Source: Senegalia massiliensis (GTDB taxonomy: Bacteria; Bacillota; Clostridia; Tissierellales; SIT17). From it: DNA of 64,000 nucleotides. Made by a program: the position numbers and the translations under genes. The notes beneath the pieces were generated by a model. The model was given only the letters and a program-made list of their open reading frames with translations. It was not told the origin of the DNA and ran no database searches. Each line of letters starts with the position of its first letter. The stretch's first letter is position 1. Where the stretch lies: the NCBI RefSeq assembly GCF_009911265.1, contig NZ_QXXA01000005.1:62001-126000 (forward strand). The letters are read 5' to 3'. This document shows, one piece after another, positions 26,019 to 34,697 of the stretch.

Positions 26019-26080
26019 CAAAAAAATAATAATAGTATATATACAATCACATATATATACTATTATTCCCCGAATAGGGG
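26019..26080 (-). terminator. Terminator of the replication gene
   Basis: On the minus strand a small CCCC/GGGG hairpin (26068-26080) is followed by a 16-bp perfect stem (AATAATAGTATATATA) and a T-run. Confidence 0.8.
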
Positions 26081-26100
26081 ATTATATATTTTTTATTTAC

Positions 26101-27129
26101 TTACTTTTCAAATTTAAAAGGATTATTAATAAACGAATTTGATTTCCAATTTTTTGGAATGAGAATCGGATTAATGTTCAATTCTTCCAACAACCTAATT
26201 CCTTTAGTAAATTTATACTTACTATATTTTTGCTTCTCATACACTACTTTTTTTTCTGATTTATCATTATTATTCCTACTATTTATTTTTAATTCTTTAG
26301 CTCCTGTAATCCCTGATTTTGATATATCCGTAAGAAACTCTTGTAGAAATTCTTTATCTTTATATTTTAATTTGCTTGCATAAATTATTTTTTTAGCTTG
26401 ATAAATTTTATAATAATTTCCTCTATATAAAATGGGCTCCAAATACATATTCATATATTTTTTATATAACCCTTCTTCAAAATAATTTTCTAGTTTTTTA
26501 TCAATGTTATATTTATTTTTTCTATAATTTAGATGTTTATTTTGTAATCTTACTTCAAATCTTAAAACATTTTCTTCGAACACTTCCACCTTTTTATTTT
26601 TAAAATTTCTCTCTTTTGTCTTATCATATACAGTAGCCTGAGTAGATTTTGAATTGTAATATATTGTACTATTATATTGGTCATATTTTCTCTGAAATCT
26701 ATATTTTTCTATAGTTTTTTTATACAATTTCATCAAAACTTCTCTTTCATTTTCATTTGGAATTTTAACATCCATCCTATAATCAATCCGATTCAATAAT
26801 AAATCTTTTTTATTATCTTCAAAAATATTGAAGAGATATGAGTTCAATATAGTGTTTATCTCCTTAAAATCTTGTTCTTTAATATCTTCTTTTCCTAACA
26901 ATAAAATGAAGTCAACATTTATATACATAATGTAATTAGTAGATTGTTCTTCTCTAATATTAAAAGTTAACTTATTTTTCCCTAGCGTATAAACTCTTCT
27001 TTTTATAATGTGAGCAGTGATTCCTGTAGAATCTAAATTTATTATATTAGGTTTTGTTTTATACTTATCTTCTAAGAATATAATATCTTCTTCATTAAGC
27101 CATATAAAAAACTTTGCTGTGTGAACCAT
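26101..27129 (-). CDS. gpII/CRI-type replication initiation protein
   Basis: 342 residues. Signature blocks of the phage/plasmid replication (gene II/X, CRI) family are visible: LLNRIDYRMDV (~111-121), ATVYDKTKERN (~165-175) and LRFEVRLQNKHL (189-200), plus HTAKFFIWL at the N-terminus. Such proteins start rolling-circle replication of filamentous phages and small plasmids; I would expect nicking at a nearby double-strand origin. Its presence means the excised element may replicate on its own. The iteron-like array lies downstream of its stop rather than upstream. Ribosome site AAGGAGG. Confidence 0.78.
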   Translation of the reverse strand: MVHTAKFFIWLNEEDIIFLEDKYKTKPNIINLDSTGITAHIIKRRVYTLGKNKLTFNIREEQSTNYIMYINVDFILLLGKEDIKEQDFKEINTILNSYLFNIFEDNKKDLLLNRIDYRMDVKIPNENEREVLMKLYKKTIEKYRFQRKYDQYNSTIYYNSKSTQATVYDKTKERNFKNKKVEVFEENVLRFEVRLQNKHLNYRKNKYNIDKKLENYFEEGLYKKYMNMYLEPILYRGNYYKIYQAKKIIYASKLKYKDKEFLQEFLTDISKSGITGAKELKINSRNNNDKSEKKVVYEKQKYSKYKFTKGIRLLEELNINPILIPKNWKSNSFINNPFKFEK

Positions 27130-27616
27130 ATATATTTTATTCCTCCTTATATTACATTAGTACGGGAATTATAAAAACACTCTAATTTCAATAGTTTCAA
27201 TGTGTTTTGAGATATGATTTTTTTCCCGAACAGAACATATTTAATTAATTTTGCATACCTTTTACAAGGTCCTTATGAAGATAATAATAAATATTAGGCT
27301 TTAATATAAGGATTTATATGTCGTACCATTATAAAAACCTGTTCTATATATTAGGAGCTTTTTATTATAGTACTTTTAAAGTAAAAACATAAAAAAAGCA
27401 CTGGATAAATTTATCCAGTGCTTAATAATTTACTTATATAGTTATAATTTCGGTAATACTTGGAATGGTTAAAATTTTAATATATTGAATTAATAGCATA
27501 TAATTAATAATGTTTATAACTTCTAGTGTTTATATTATGTACTATTTCCTTGTGAATGAATAAGTATTTTATATTTGTGTAAGTTGATACTCCATAAATT
27601 AAATCAAACTAAATTT
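27130..27616. other. Gap with possible replication-origin features
   Basis: No gene is supported. GTACGGGAATTATAAAAAC near 27163 and GTACCATTATAAAAACC near 27324 are similar, and CGGGAA/TTCCCG flank the region 27165-27235, which could belong to an origin for the adjacent replication protein. A terminator lies at 27391-27423. Confidence 0.4.
27391..27423 (-). terminator. Terminator downstream of the JAMM-domain gene
   Basis: Perfect 14-bp stem (AAGCACTGGATAAA and its complement) followed by seven T on the minus strand, ~190 bp after the gene's stop. Confidence 0.82.
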
Positions 27617-28177
27617 TTAATACTTATAAGAAACTCCTCTTTCACAAATATATACAGTTAAATTAACTTCACTTTTTTTGCAAATATTTGACCATTCATT
27701 TACAGTTTCTAAATCTCTATCACTTGGTTGTGTGCAATTGTACATATTTGGATTAGGATTAGGATGGTTATGAAACATTAAAATACTTGTATAATTATTA
27801 TCTTTTGCCAACCGAACTATATTATCAAAACTCAAAATTAAACCGACAGATTTGCTATCCTTTCCTTTATTTGCCCATATACATTCTACTCTATCATTTT
27901 TTACAAAAGCTAATACAATCCATTCGTGTTTCTTGTATTTCAATAAACTCGCTACTAACTCAGGAGTTTCACTAAGTTTTTTATCAATAGTATAAAATCC
28001 ACCCTTAGGATTCATATGTTTTTTAAGTTCTTTATCATTATTAAACTTTTTTCTGCGATATTTATAATAATAATGAGCAATTTTATTAGGTCTCATATAA
28101 TAGAGTAGTTTAAATATTTCATAAAAGATGACACTTAAGCCGATAACTACTATTAGTATTAATATTTCAAAATACAT
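27617..28177 (-). CDS. Membrane-anchored JAB/MPN (RadC-like) domain protein
   Basis: 186 residues. One N-terminal membrane helix (FEILILIVVIGLSVIFYEIF) precedes a basic linker and a JAMM-type domain (~60-186) with MFHNHPNPNPNMYNC and TQPSDRDLE, the HxHx(n)SxxD metal-binding pattern of JAB/RadC proteins. The anchor is unusual, as RadC-like proteins are normally soluble. It is the last gene before the right attachment core. RadC-like genes are common on mobile elements and their role is unclear. Confidence 0.75.
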   Translation of the reverse strand: MYFEILILIVVIGLSVIFYEIFKLLYYMRPNKIAHYYYKYRRKKFNNDKELKKHMNPKGGFYTIDKKLSETPELVASLLKYKKHEWIVLAFVKNDRVECIWANKGKDSKSVGLILSFDNIVRLAKDNNYTSILMFHNHPNPNPNMYNCTQPSDRDLETVNEWSNICKKSEVNLTVYICERGVSYKY

Positions 28178-28344
28178 ATACCTTCTCCCTTTCTATCTAA
28201 TACTTATTTTACCATATATAAGTATTAGGGTATAACTTTTAAAAGTTAAATCTACATAAAAAAGAAGAATAGTATTAAGATGTGATGATATGAGTCTTTC
28301 AACTATTTTGAATTTAAAATAATACATTATATTAAAAAGAGTTT

Positions 28345-28527
28345 TTAGGATACATGACACCAATGACATGTGCTATAACCTATTGATAAAAATATAGGTT
28401 TATCTTCTCTTTTAGCCTTTTCAAATGCTTTATCATCCCATGGATACCAATCCACAGGATTATAAGCATGTTGTAAAAGGTATGGGCTTTTTTCATCTAT
28501 TAATCTATTTGTATTCTTCTTCCTCAA
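28345..28527 (-). pseudogene. yyaL: YyaL/DUF255 protein, N-terminal part (host side)
   Basis: Encodes [51 protein letters not shown] and then S and a stop contributed by the element end. It is the true start of the gene whose remainder lies at 1-1501. Joining at the shared core gives [14 protein letters not shown] with no frame error. While the element is integrated, only a 60-residue peptide can be made. Confidence 0.9.
28351..28371. repeat. Right attachment core (direct repeat of 1481-1501)
   Basis: Identical 21 bp to the left core. It lies inside the CHWCHV codons of the yyaL 5' fragment and marks the right edge of the element. Confidence 0.9.
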
Positions 28528-28594
28528 ATTATCACTTCCTATTTTATATTCTAATGATATTATTACCCAATAAAATAGTTTTATATTGATTAAT

Positions 28595-29149
28595 TCACTG
28601 TATAATCATTCTATTGATTAACATTTGTGAAAATTCACGTGATAATATTCTAATTTGACTATTTACTTTAATTTCAAATTGTTGATTATTTATATTTTCA
28701 TTTACTAATTTATTATTAATAATAAATTTTTCATCCCAATCTAATCGTGTAATTTCCTTATTCTTATCTGGTTGTTTTTTTATAGAATTAGTAAAAAATA
28801 CTCCTCCTATATTATAAAATTGTTCTTTACCTAATTTTATAATGTCTTGTATATCATTTTTATTTAGATGTGATGATAGTATACATATATCTGATGGAAT
28901 AAATATACCTTCAAAGTAATCTTCTACTGTAGCTATATCACTATTTTTCTTTTCCTGATAACTTCTATTGCCCAAAAATAATTTTATTGAATTTTTTAAT
29001 GCATATGGATGATTAATTTTATATTCTTTTCCAGAATATAATCTAGAATCCTTATTTTCATCACATAATATTTTAAGTAGTTCTTTTTGAAATGTAGTTT
29101 TTCCTGTATTATTATCTCCAATTAATATATAAATCCATTTAGATATCAT
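28595..29149 (-). CDS. P-loop NTPase of unknown role
   Basis: 184 residues. The start [20 protein letters not shown] contains the Walker A motif GDNNTGKTT, and DICILSSH is a candidate Walker B strand. It is small, with no recognised added domain. It lies just outside the element, 67 bp upstream of the host yyaL start, with its own ribosome site (AAGGAGAG). It could be a host kinase-like ATPase or the remains of an older insertion. Confidence 0.65.
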   Translation of the reverse strand: MISKWIYILIGDNNTGKTTFQKELLKILCDENKDSRLYSGKEYKINHPYALKNSIKLFLGNRSYQEKKNSDIATVEDYFEGIFIPSDICILSSHLNKNDIQDIIKLGKEQFYNIGGVFFTNSIKKQPDKNKEITRLDWDEKFIINNKLVNENINNQQFEIKVNSQIRILSREFSQMLINRMIIQ

Positions 29150-29227
29150 TAAATCTCTCCTTATTTAAATTATGGCATTTATATATACTATTCAAAAACT
29201 ACTCTCTATATTTAATATTTTTTTAAT

Positions 29228-29743
29228 TTAACTCTCTATACCTTTTCTAGCCTTTACACCACTATTATAATAATGCTTTATTTCTTTCATTTCCGTTACT
29301 AAATCTGCTATTTCTATTAATTTATCTGGTGCGTATCTACCTGTTATAACTAATTCTATATTTTTATTTTTGTTTTTAATAAGTTCCAACACCTTTTCTA
29401 AGCTAAACAATTTATAATATAGAGCAATAGTCAATTCATCTAATACTACCAAATCATAATCACCTTTTTCAAGAATTTCTCTACATTTTTCTAGTCCAAC
29501 TTTAGCACATTCTATATCTTCTTTTTCTGGCTCTTTATCTATAAAACAAGTTCTGCCAAATTGCTCTATTTCAAAATTTGGTAAATATTCTACTGATTTT
29601 GTTTCACTATATTTCATGCCTTTTACAAATTGACCAAAAAATACTTTTTTCCCTGCACATATTGCTCTTAAGGATAACCCTAACGCTGCTGTTGTCTTGC
29701 CTTTACCATTTCCAGTATAAATATGTATATATCCTTTATTCAT
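29228..29743 (-). CDS. cobO: Cob(I)alamin adenosyltransferase, CobA/BtuR type
   Basis: 171 residues. Transfers the adenosyl group of ATP to cob(I)alamin to make coenzyme B12. IHIYTGNGKGKTTAALGLSL holds the P-loop, and VVLDELTIALYYKL, ELVITGRYAPDKLIEIADLV and TEMKEIKHYYNSGVKARKGI are standard family blocks. Adenosyl-B12 is the cofactor of ethanolamine ammonia-lyase encoded at the right end of the window, although that operon carries its own eutT. Confidence 0.94.
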   Translation of the reverse strand: MNKGYIHIYTGNGKGKTTAALGLSLRAICAGKKVFFGQFVKGMKYSETKSVEYLPNFEIEQFGRTCFIDKEPEKEDIECAKVGLEKCREILEKGDYDLVVLDELTIALYYKLFSLEKVLELIKNKNKNIELVITGRYAPDKLIEIADLVTEMKEIKHYYNSGVKARKGIES

Positions 29744-29786
29744 TTTAACACCCCTATATATTTTTATTGTTAGTTTATATATTCTA

Positions 29787-29823
29787 TAAAAAAAACAATA
29801 TATCCTTTAAATATATTGTTTTT
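29787..29823 (-). terminator. Terminator of brnQ
   Basis: AAACAATATAT pairs with ATATATTGTTT; the stem overlaps the brnQ stop and is followed on the minus strand by TTTTTTTTAT. Confidence 0.75.
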
Positions 29824-31117
29824 CTACTTTTTTAATTTTATTTAATTTACTAATAATTACTGATATTATCATGCCTAGTATAGAAGGTATAATCCATCCA
29901 AAACCTTCATCCCAAAGTGGCAATATATTTATTATACTATCTAATAATCCCCACTCTACTCCTAATGAATTTATTCCATCAATTGTACTTATTAAAAGTG
30001 CTCCGTATACTGCACCAATATATATTACTTTATTTTTAATTAGGTCATCAAATAAGTTTAAAACAATCAATACTATTGCTACTGGATATATTACTGCAAG
30101 TATAGGTCCTGCAAATTTAACTATACTTTCTACTCCTAAATTAGCTATTATCCCACTAATTATTGTGGCAATTATAACAACTAATTTATAGTTTACTTTT
30201 CCTTTACTAATTTCACTGAAAAAATTACCTACTGTAGCAATAAGGCCTACTGCTGTGGTAAGACATGCAACTGACACACAAATTCCTAATATTACTTTTC
30301 CTATTTCACCTAAGACATTGCCTACTATAGCTATTATTAAGCCTGTCTTTGTCATTTCTAATGAAAACTCAGAGCTTGCTGTTGATCCTAAATATAAAAG
30401 ACCTCCATATACTATAGCTAGACCCATAGAAGATATTAATCCTGCTTTTAAAGTAACTTTAAATTGAGATTTTTTATCTTTATATCCTTTCTCCACTAAT
30501 GAACCAACTATTATTCCTCCAAAAATTGTTGCTCCTAATGCATCCATTGTCTGATAACCTTCTGTAAATCCATTAGAAAAAGGATTTAAAATACCCGTAT
30601 TAACTGGAGTACCAATTGGATTTATAATTCCCTTATATATTATTATAAATAACATTATAAGTAATATTGGAGTGAGTAACTTCCCTATTCTATCAATTAT
30701 ACCTGTAGGTTTTATTGTTAAAAATAAAGTAAGAGAAAAGAATATTATAGAAACTAAAACTGGGCTTACATCTGGAAATATAGGACTTATACCTACTTCA
30801 TAAGTCGTAGCCCCTGTTCTTGGAACACCTAATATTGGTCCTAGTATTATTATAATTATTATTCCATATATTTTACTAAATTTTGAACTAATTTTACCAG
30901 CAAAATTATCTAAAGTTCCTCCTGCTTTTGATATAGCTAAAATTCCAAGTAGTGGCATTCCTATACCAGTTAAGAAAAAGCCAACCATTGCGCTAAACCA
31001 ACTATCTCCTGCACTTATTCCTATAGAAGGCGGAAAAATTAAATTTCCAGCTCCAAAAAACATTGCGAATAAAGCAAGTCCTATAACAAATGAGTCTCCG
31101 TTAGTATTTTTTGTCAT
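29807..31117 (-). CDS. brnQ: Branched-chain amino acid transporter BrnQ
   Basis: The start is placed at the ATG at 31117 (MTKNTNGDSFVIGLALFAMF), preceded by GGGGGG; an upstream reading from 31180 adds 21 residues without a ribosome site. The ~436-residue, ~12-helix protein has the LIVCS-family opening FFGAGNLIFPPSIG and PILGVPRTGATTYEVGISP. It takes up leucine, isoleucine and valine with Na+. I saw no T-box or other leader of recognisable form before it. Confidence 0.93.
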   Translation of the reverse strand: MTKNTNGDSFVIGLALFAMFFGAGNLIFPPSIGISAGDSWFSAMVGFFLTGIGMPLLGILAISKAGGTLDNFAGKISSKFSKIYGIIIIIILGPILGVPRTGATTYEVGISPIFPDVSPVLVSIIFFSLTLFLTIKPTGIIDRIGKLLTPILLIMLFIIIYKGIINPIGTPVNTGILNPFSNGFTEGYQTMDALGATIFGGIIVGSLVEKGYKDKKSQFKVTLKAGLISSMGLAIVYGGLLYLGSTASSEFSLEMTKTGLIIAIVGNVLGEIGKVILGICVSVACLTTAVGLIATVGNFFSEISKGKVNYKLVVIIATIISGIIANLGVESIVKFAGPILAVIYPVAIVLIVLNLFDDLIKNKVIYIGAVYGALLISTIDGINSLGVEWGLLDSIINILPLWDEGFGWIIPSILGMIISVIISKLNKIKKVEKQYI

Positions 31118-31315
31118 TATGACCCCCCATTTATGATGAAATATAATTATTGTAACACAGCTATTTATTATATCCAACACATAAAATTATGAAAAAAAAG
31201 AAATATATTCTTTTATATGTTTTTCTACACTAATCTTAAATCATTTACTCTCAACTTCTAACCTATGATTAACATATTATTTATGAGGTATAAATTAAAT
31301 TAAGGAGGTAATTTA

Positions 31316-32722
31316 ATGGACTATAATAAATTATATATTGATGGAGAATGGATAAAACCAGATAGTCAAGAACAAATAGAAGTAGAAAATCCTGCAAATC
31401 GAGAAATAATAGCAAAAATTCCAAGTTCAAATAAAAATGATGTTGATAAAGCAGTTAATGCTGCTAAGCGTGCATTTGAAACTTGGCAATATGAAGATTT
31501 AAATAAAAGAATAGAACTAGTAGAGAAACTAAGAGATGAAATGATAAATAAAAAAGAAGATATGGCAAGCATAATAATGGATGAACTTGGCAGAAGTAAA
31601 AGCTTTGCTCTAAACCCTCAAGTTGAACCTTATATTGATGCTATGAGTGATTTTATTGATATAGTTAAAAATTATGAATTTGAGCGTAACAAAGATGGAT
31701 ATAAAGTAAGAAAAGAGCCTTTTGGTGTAGTTGCAGCAATTACACCTTGGAATTATCCTCTAGGTCAAATCATCAAAAAAATAATTCCTGCTTTACTTGT
31801 AGGAAATACCATAGTCTTAAAACCTAGTCAAAAAACTCCACTTGTAGCTTATACATTAGCAGAATGCTTTGATAAAGTAGGTTTCCCAAAAGGAGTATTT
31901 AATTTAGTAACTGGAGCTGGATCTAAAGTAGGTAAAATGCTTACAGAACATAAAGATGTAGATGTAGTTTCATTTACAGGGTCAGTTGAAGGTGGTAAAA
32001 AAGTAGGTGAAAATTCAATTAAAGGAATTAAAAAAGTTACCCTTGAATTAGGTGGAAAGTCTCCTGCTATACTACTTAAAGGTGGAGACTATGAACTTGG
32101 TATCAAAAAAGCACTAAATACTGTATATAACAATACGGGACAAACTTGTAGTGCATTTACAAGACTCTTAGTACCAGAAGATGAAAAAGAAATAATTGAA
32201 AAAATGGTAGTAGAAAAAACTAAGAAATATAAATTTGGAAACCCTTATAGTGAGGAAAAAATAGTAGGCCCTTTAGCAAGTAAAAAGCAATTTGATAAGG
32301 TTAAAAGTTATATAGAAAAAGGACTAGATGAAGGCGCAAAAATGATTTATGGTGAGATACCAAAAGATTCTAGTAAGGGATATTATGTAGGCCCTGTAGT
32401 CTTTACTGATGTAACAAATGATATGAAAATTGCACGTGATGAAATATTTGGTCCTGTAATTTCAATTATAACTTATAAAGATAAAGAAGATGCTATTAAA
32501 ATAGCAAATGATACAACATTTGGACTTGCTGGTGCAGTTTTTGGTCCAGAGATAGAAGCAAAAGAAGTAGCAAATAAAATAAAAGCAGGTACAATTACTA
32601 TAAACCAAGGAAGCCCTACTCACAAAGCACCTTTTGGTGGCTATAAACATTCTGGAATTGGTCGTGAAGGTGGAGTTGCAGGTTTTGAAGCATTTCTTCA
32701 AGAAAAAGCAATATTTAGTTAG
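31316..32722 (+). CDS. NAD(P)-dependent aldehyde dehydrogenase
   Basis: 468 residues, full length for the ALDH superfamily. Key residues: N146 in ITPWNYPLG, E244 in LELGGKSP, C278 in NTGQTCSA, and the FGPVISI motif near 383. It oxidises an aldehyde to its acid; the substrate cannot be told from the sequence (betaine/succinate-semialdehyde-like dehydrogenases look similar). AAGGAGG ribosome site; divergent from brnQ; ends at a strong terminator. Confidence 0.93.
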   Translation: MDYNKLYIDGEWIKPDSQEQIEVENPANREIIAKIPSSNKNDVDKAVNAAKRAFETWQYEDLNKRIELVEKLRDEMINKKEDMASIIMDELGRSKSFALNPQVEPYIDAMSDFIDIVKNYEFERNKDGYKVRKEPFGVVAAITPWNYPLGQIIKKIIPALLVGNTIVLKPSQKTPLVAYTLAECFDKVGFPKGVFNLVTGAGSKVGKMLTEHKDVDVVSFTGSVEGGKKVGENSIKGIKKVTLELGGKSPAILLKGGDYELGIKKALNTVYNNTGQTCSAFTRLLVPEDEKEIIEKMVVEKTKKYKFGNPYSEEKIVGPLASKKQFDKVKSYIEKGLDEGAKMIYGEIPKDSSKGYYVGPVVFTDVTNDMKIARDEIFGPVISIITYKDKEDAIKIANDTTFGLAGAVFGPEIEAKEVANKIKAGTITINQGSPTHKAPFGGYKHSGIGREGGVAGFEAFLQEKAIFS

Positions 32723-32726
32723 TTAA

Positions 32727-32757
32727 AAAAGGATTTGGCATATGCCAAATCCTTTTC
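32727..32757. terminator. Bidirectional terminator
   Basis: Perfect palindrome with half AAAAGGATTTGGCAT; it separates the convergent ALDH and YeeE-type genes. Confidence 0.88.
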
Positions 32758-32758
32758 A

Positions 32759-33322
32759 TTATCCTCTTTGTTTTACATTCATAGGTAAGATATATGCTAT
32801 AATCATAATTACTATACCCATGGATAACAATCCACTAAATCCTATATTGAATACAGAAGGAAATTCTCTTGATATATTAAATAATGTCATTTTTCCTATA
32901 TCCATGATATCAAATAGTCCTAACTCTTTAAATGAACCATATGAAAGTGTGAATATAAATGCACCTACTAACCCACCTAATATAATTGCTATTGATTTTT
33001 TAAGTCCTCCACTTGAACTGTCTGCAACACATGTTCCTGGACATTTTCCTGCAAAACCAAATCCTAACCCAAATATAAGTCCACCTACTATAACACCTAG
33101 ATTAGTTGATTTTACACTTAGATGTGATATATCAAATAGTCCTATAAGTGCAAAAATAGAAACTAAAGCACTTGAAAATCCTATTGCAAATAATATTATT
33201 TTCATAAGTGATAAGTATCTAAGGCTAAGCATACTCCTTAAATTAAATGAACTTGTTGAACCTACATAATATAATGCGAAACCGAAAAATCCTCCTAATA
33301 ATATTGCAAGTAATATTTCCAT
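32759..33322 (-). CDS. YeeE/YedE-type sulfur transporter subunit (second half)
   Basis: 187 residues with about five membrane helices. GLGFGFAGKCPGTCVADSSSGG is the family's cysteine-bearing loop. Together with the preceding gene it makes the two halves of a YeeE/YedE transporter, for which thiosulfate uptake is the known activity. The ATG overlaps the stop of the upstream subunit by one base. Confidence 0.88.
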   Translation of the reverse strand: MEILLAILLGGFFGFALYYVGSTSSFNLRSMLSLRYLSLMKIILFAIGFSSALVSIFALIGLFDISHLSVKSTNLGVIVGGLIFGLGFGFAGKCPGTCVADSSSGGLKKSIAIILGGLVGAFIFTLSYGSFKELGLFDIMDIGKMTLFNISREFPSVFNIGFSGLLSMGIVIMIIAYILPMNVKQRG

Positions 33323-33918
33323 TATGCCTTTGCTCCTTTCTTAAATATCATCTTTGGTAAAATTATTGCTGCAGGTACTGCTGTAGCAAATACAGCTATT
33401 GTAAATACAAATCCACTTACACTACTTTGCATAATTCCACTCATCATATGACCACTTGTACATCCTCCTGCCATTCTAGCTCCAAACAACAATAAAACAC
33501 CAGATACAAAACTTGGTCCATATTTTTTAATAAAACTTTCACCTGAACCCTTTAACACTTCTAAGTCATTTGAATTTATATCTTTTTCAACTTCATCTTC
33601 TATAACTTTTTTTGATTTTAATTTAGAAGCTAAGTATGCTCCTAAAGGTATTGCAAGTACAAATACAAAACTATAATTTAATGGATTTTCTATTGCCTTT
33701 GCATATTTACCATCACTTTTTGCATAATATGCATTTGTACTAGTATATCCTGTTGAGCTATTTTCATCTTCTGTTATTACATCAGAATCTATTGCATTGT
33801 AGATTATACCATCAAGTATTACAAATTGAGTTGATACTCCTATTGGTTTTACCAATAAAACTGCTAAGAAAAAGGCAAGGCCTAATACAACTCCTTTAAT
33901 TAACCATTTATTATTCAT
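33322..33918 (-). CDS. YeeE/YedE-type sulfur transporter subunit (first half)
   Basis: The start is set at the ATG at 33918 (MNNKWLIKG), eight bases after TAGGAGG; the longer frame to 33960 has no ribosome site. ~198 residues with membrane helices and the loop LFGARMAGGCTSGHMMSG carrying the conserved cysteine. An extracytoplasmic loop (~35-75, ITEDENSSTGYTSTNAYYAK) is inserted after the first helix. Divergent from a Crp/Fnr regulator that probably controls it. Confidence 0.88.
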   Translation of the reverse strand: MNNKWLIKGVVLGLAFFLAVLLVKPIGVSTQFVILDGIIYNAIDSDVITEDENSSTGYTSTNAYYAKSDGKYAKAIENPLNYSFVFVLAIPLGAYLASKLKSKKVIEDEVEKDINSNDLEVLKGSGESFIKKYGPSFVSGVLLLFGARMAGGCTSGHMMSGIMQSSVSGFVFTIAVFATAVPAAIILPKMIFKKGAKA

Positions 33919-33978
33919 TAATTTATACCTCCTAATAATTTTCCTATATATACTATACATTATGATATAATATATTTC

Positions 33979-33995
33979 TGTGACTAAGTCACTTA
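33979..33995. promoter_or_regulatory. Probable Crp/Fnr-type operator
   Basis: TGTGACTAAGTCACTTA, a near-palindrome of the TGTGA-N5-TCAC class, lies seven bases after TATAAT (33966-33971) in the region between the sulfur transporter and the Crp/Fnr gene. Its position suggests autoregulation and control of the divergent transporter. Confidence 0.6.
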
Positions 33996-34025
33996 GATAT
34001 TTAAATATAATAGGAGGTAAATTAT

Positions 34026-34697
34026 ATGTTAAATAGAAATGATATTGATATATTAAAAAACAATCTAAATTTTTGGTCTAACTTAGATGAAAAAGATAAA
34101 AATTTAATTATAAATAATTCTATAATAAGAAAGTTTGAAAAAAATGAAACTATACACAGTAACTTAAATAGTTGCTCTGGAGTATTAATAGTTAAATCAG
34201 GAATAATAAGAACTTATTTGCTTTCAGAAGAAGGTAAAGAAGTTACACTATATCGTGTAAATAAAGGCGAAACATGTGTACTTTCTGCTTCTTGTGCCAT
34301 TAAAAATATAAATTTTGATGTTCATATAGATTCAGAAACTATAAGTGAGATTATTTCTATAGATATAAATGTAATAAATAAACTTTCAAAAAACCTATAT
34401 GTTGAAAACTTTTTACTTAAACAAACTGTTAATAGATTTTCAGATGTAATGTTTGCTATAGAGCAAATATTATTTTTGAAATTTGACCAAAGACTTGCTT
34501 CCTTTTTATTAGATGAGTCATATAGAAACGAAAAAAATGTTTTAACATTGACTCATGAACAAATTGCAAAGCACTTAGGTACCGCTCGGGAGGTTGTTTC
34601 AAGAATGTTAAAACACTTTTCAAAAGAAGGCTATGTTATGCTTTCAAGAGGAAAGATTACTATATTAAATAATTCAGCTTTAGAGAAATTAATTTAG
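34026..34697 (+). CDS. Crp/Fnr family transcription regulator
   Basis: 223 residues: cyclic-nucleotide-binding-like beta roll (~15-125) and a winged helix (~165-223) with LTHEQIAKHLGTAREVVSRM as the HTH. The sensor domain has C51 in SNLNSCSGVLIVK and two cysteines in ETCVLSASCAI, so thiol, sulfane sulfur or metal sensing is plausible given the sulfur transporter next door. No Fnr-type Fe-S cysteine cluster at the N-terminus. AGGAGG ribosome site. Confidence 0.9.
   Translation: MLNRNDIDILKNNLNFWSNLDEKDKNLIINNSIIRKFEKNETIHSNLNSCSGVLIVKSGIIRTYLLSEEGKEVTLYRVNKGETCVLSASCAIKNINFDVHIDSETISEIISIDINVINKLSKNLYVENFLLKQTVNRFSDVMFAIEQILFLKFDQRLASFLLDESYRNEKNVLTLTHEQIAKHLGTAREVVSRMLKHFSKEGYVMLSRGKITILNNSALEKLI

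Larger units (their letters stand above)
25321..26100. other. Gene-free region holding the repeat array and two terminators
   Basis: Contains the array at 25365-25720, then ~300 bp of AT-rich DNA with no supported frame, then the terminator of the replication gene. Confidence 0.6.
1502..28350. mobile_element. Integrative element of ~26.9 kb inserted in yyaL
   Basis: The segment lies between two identical 21-bp cores that split one host gene, and joining the outer flanks restores an unbroken [12 protein letters not shown] frame. Inside are three recombinase genes (one serine, two tyrosine), a recombinase remnant, a replication protein, a restriction-modification island, a candidate defence operon and repeat arrays. 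I see no conjugation ATPase, no coupling protein and no phage structural genes, so it is best called an integrative (possibly mobilisable) defence element or an integrated plasmid-like replicon. Which recombinase moves it is not settled by the sequence. Confidence 0.88.

Noticed and set aside
1502-28350. Element as a prophage or conjugative transposon
   Set aside because: I see no terminase, capsid, tail, lysis, relaxase, coupling-protein or type IV secretion genes; the replication protein alone is not enough.
28595-29149. P-loop gene as part of the element
   Set aside because: It lies outside the right attachment core and beyond the host yyaL start.
29228-31315. B12 riboswitch or T-box before cobO or brnQ
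   Set aside because: The upstream gaps are short and lack the conserved boxes I would expect.
33187-33201. Near copy of the 16-bp palindrome in the YeeE-type gene
   Set aside because: It lies inside coding sequence of the host, lacks one base and is best explained by chance.
32742-33269. Long rightward frame opposite the YeeE-type gene
   Set aside because: It is the antisense shadow of a clear membrane protein gene, has no ribosome site and shows Pro/Asn-rich composition typical of antisense frames.
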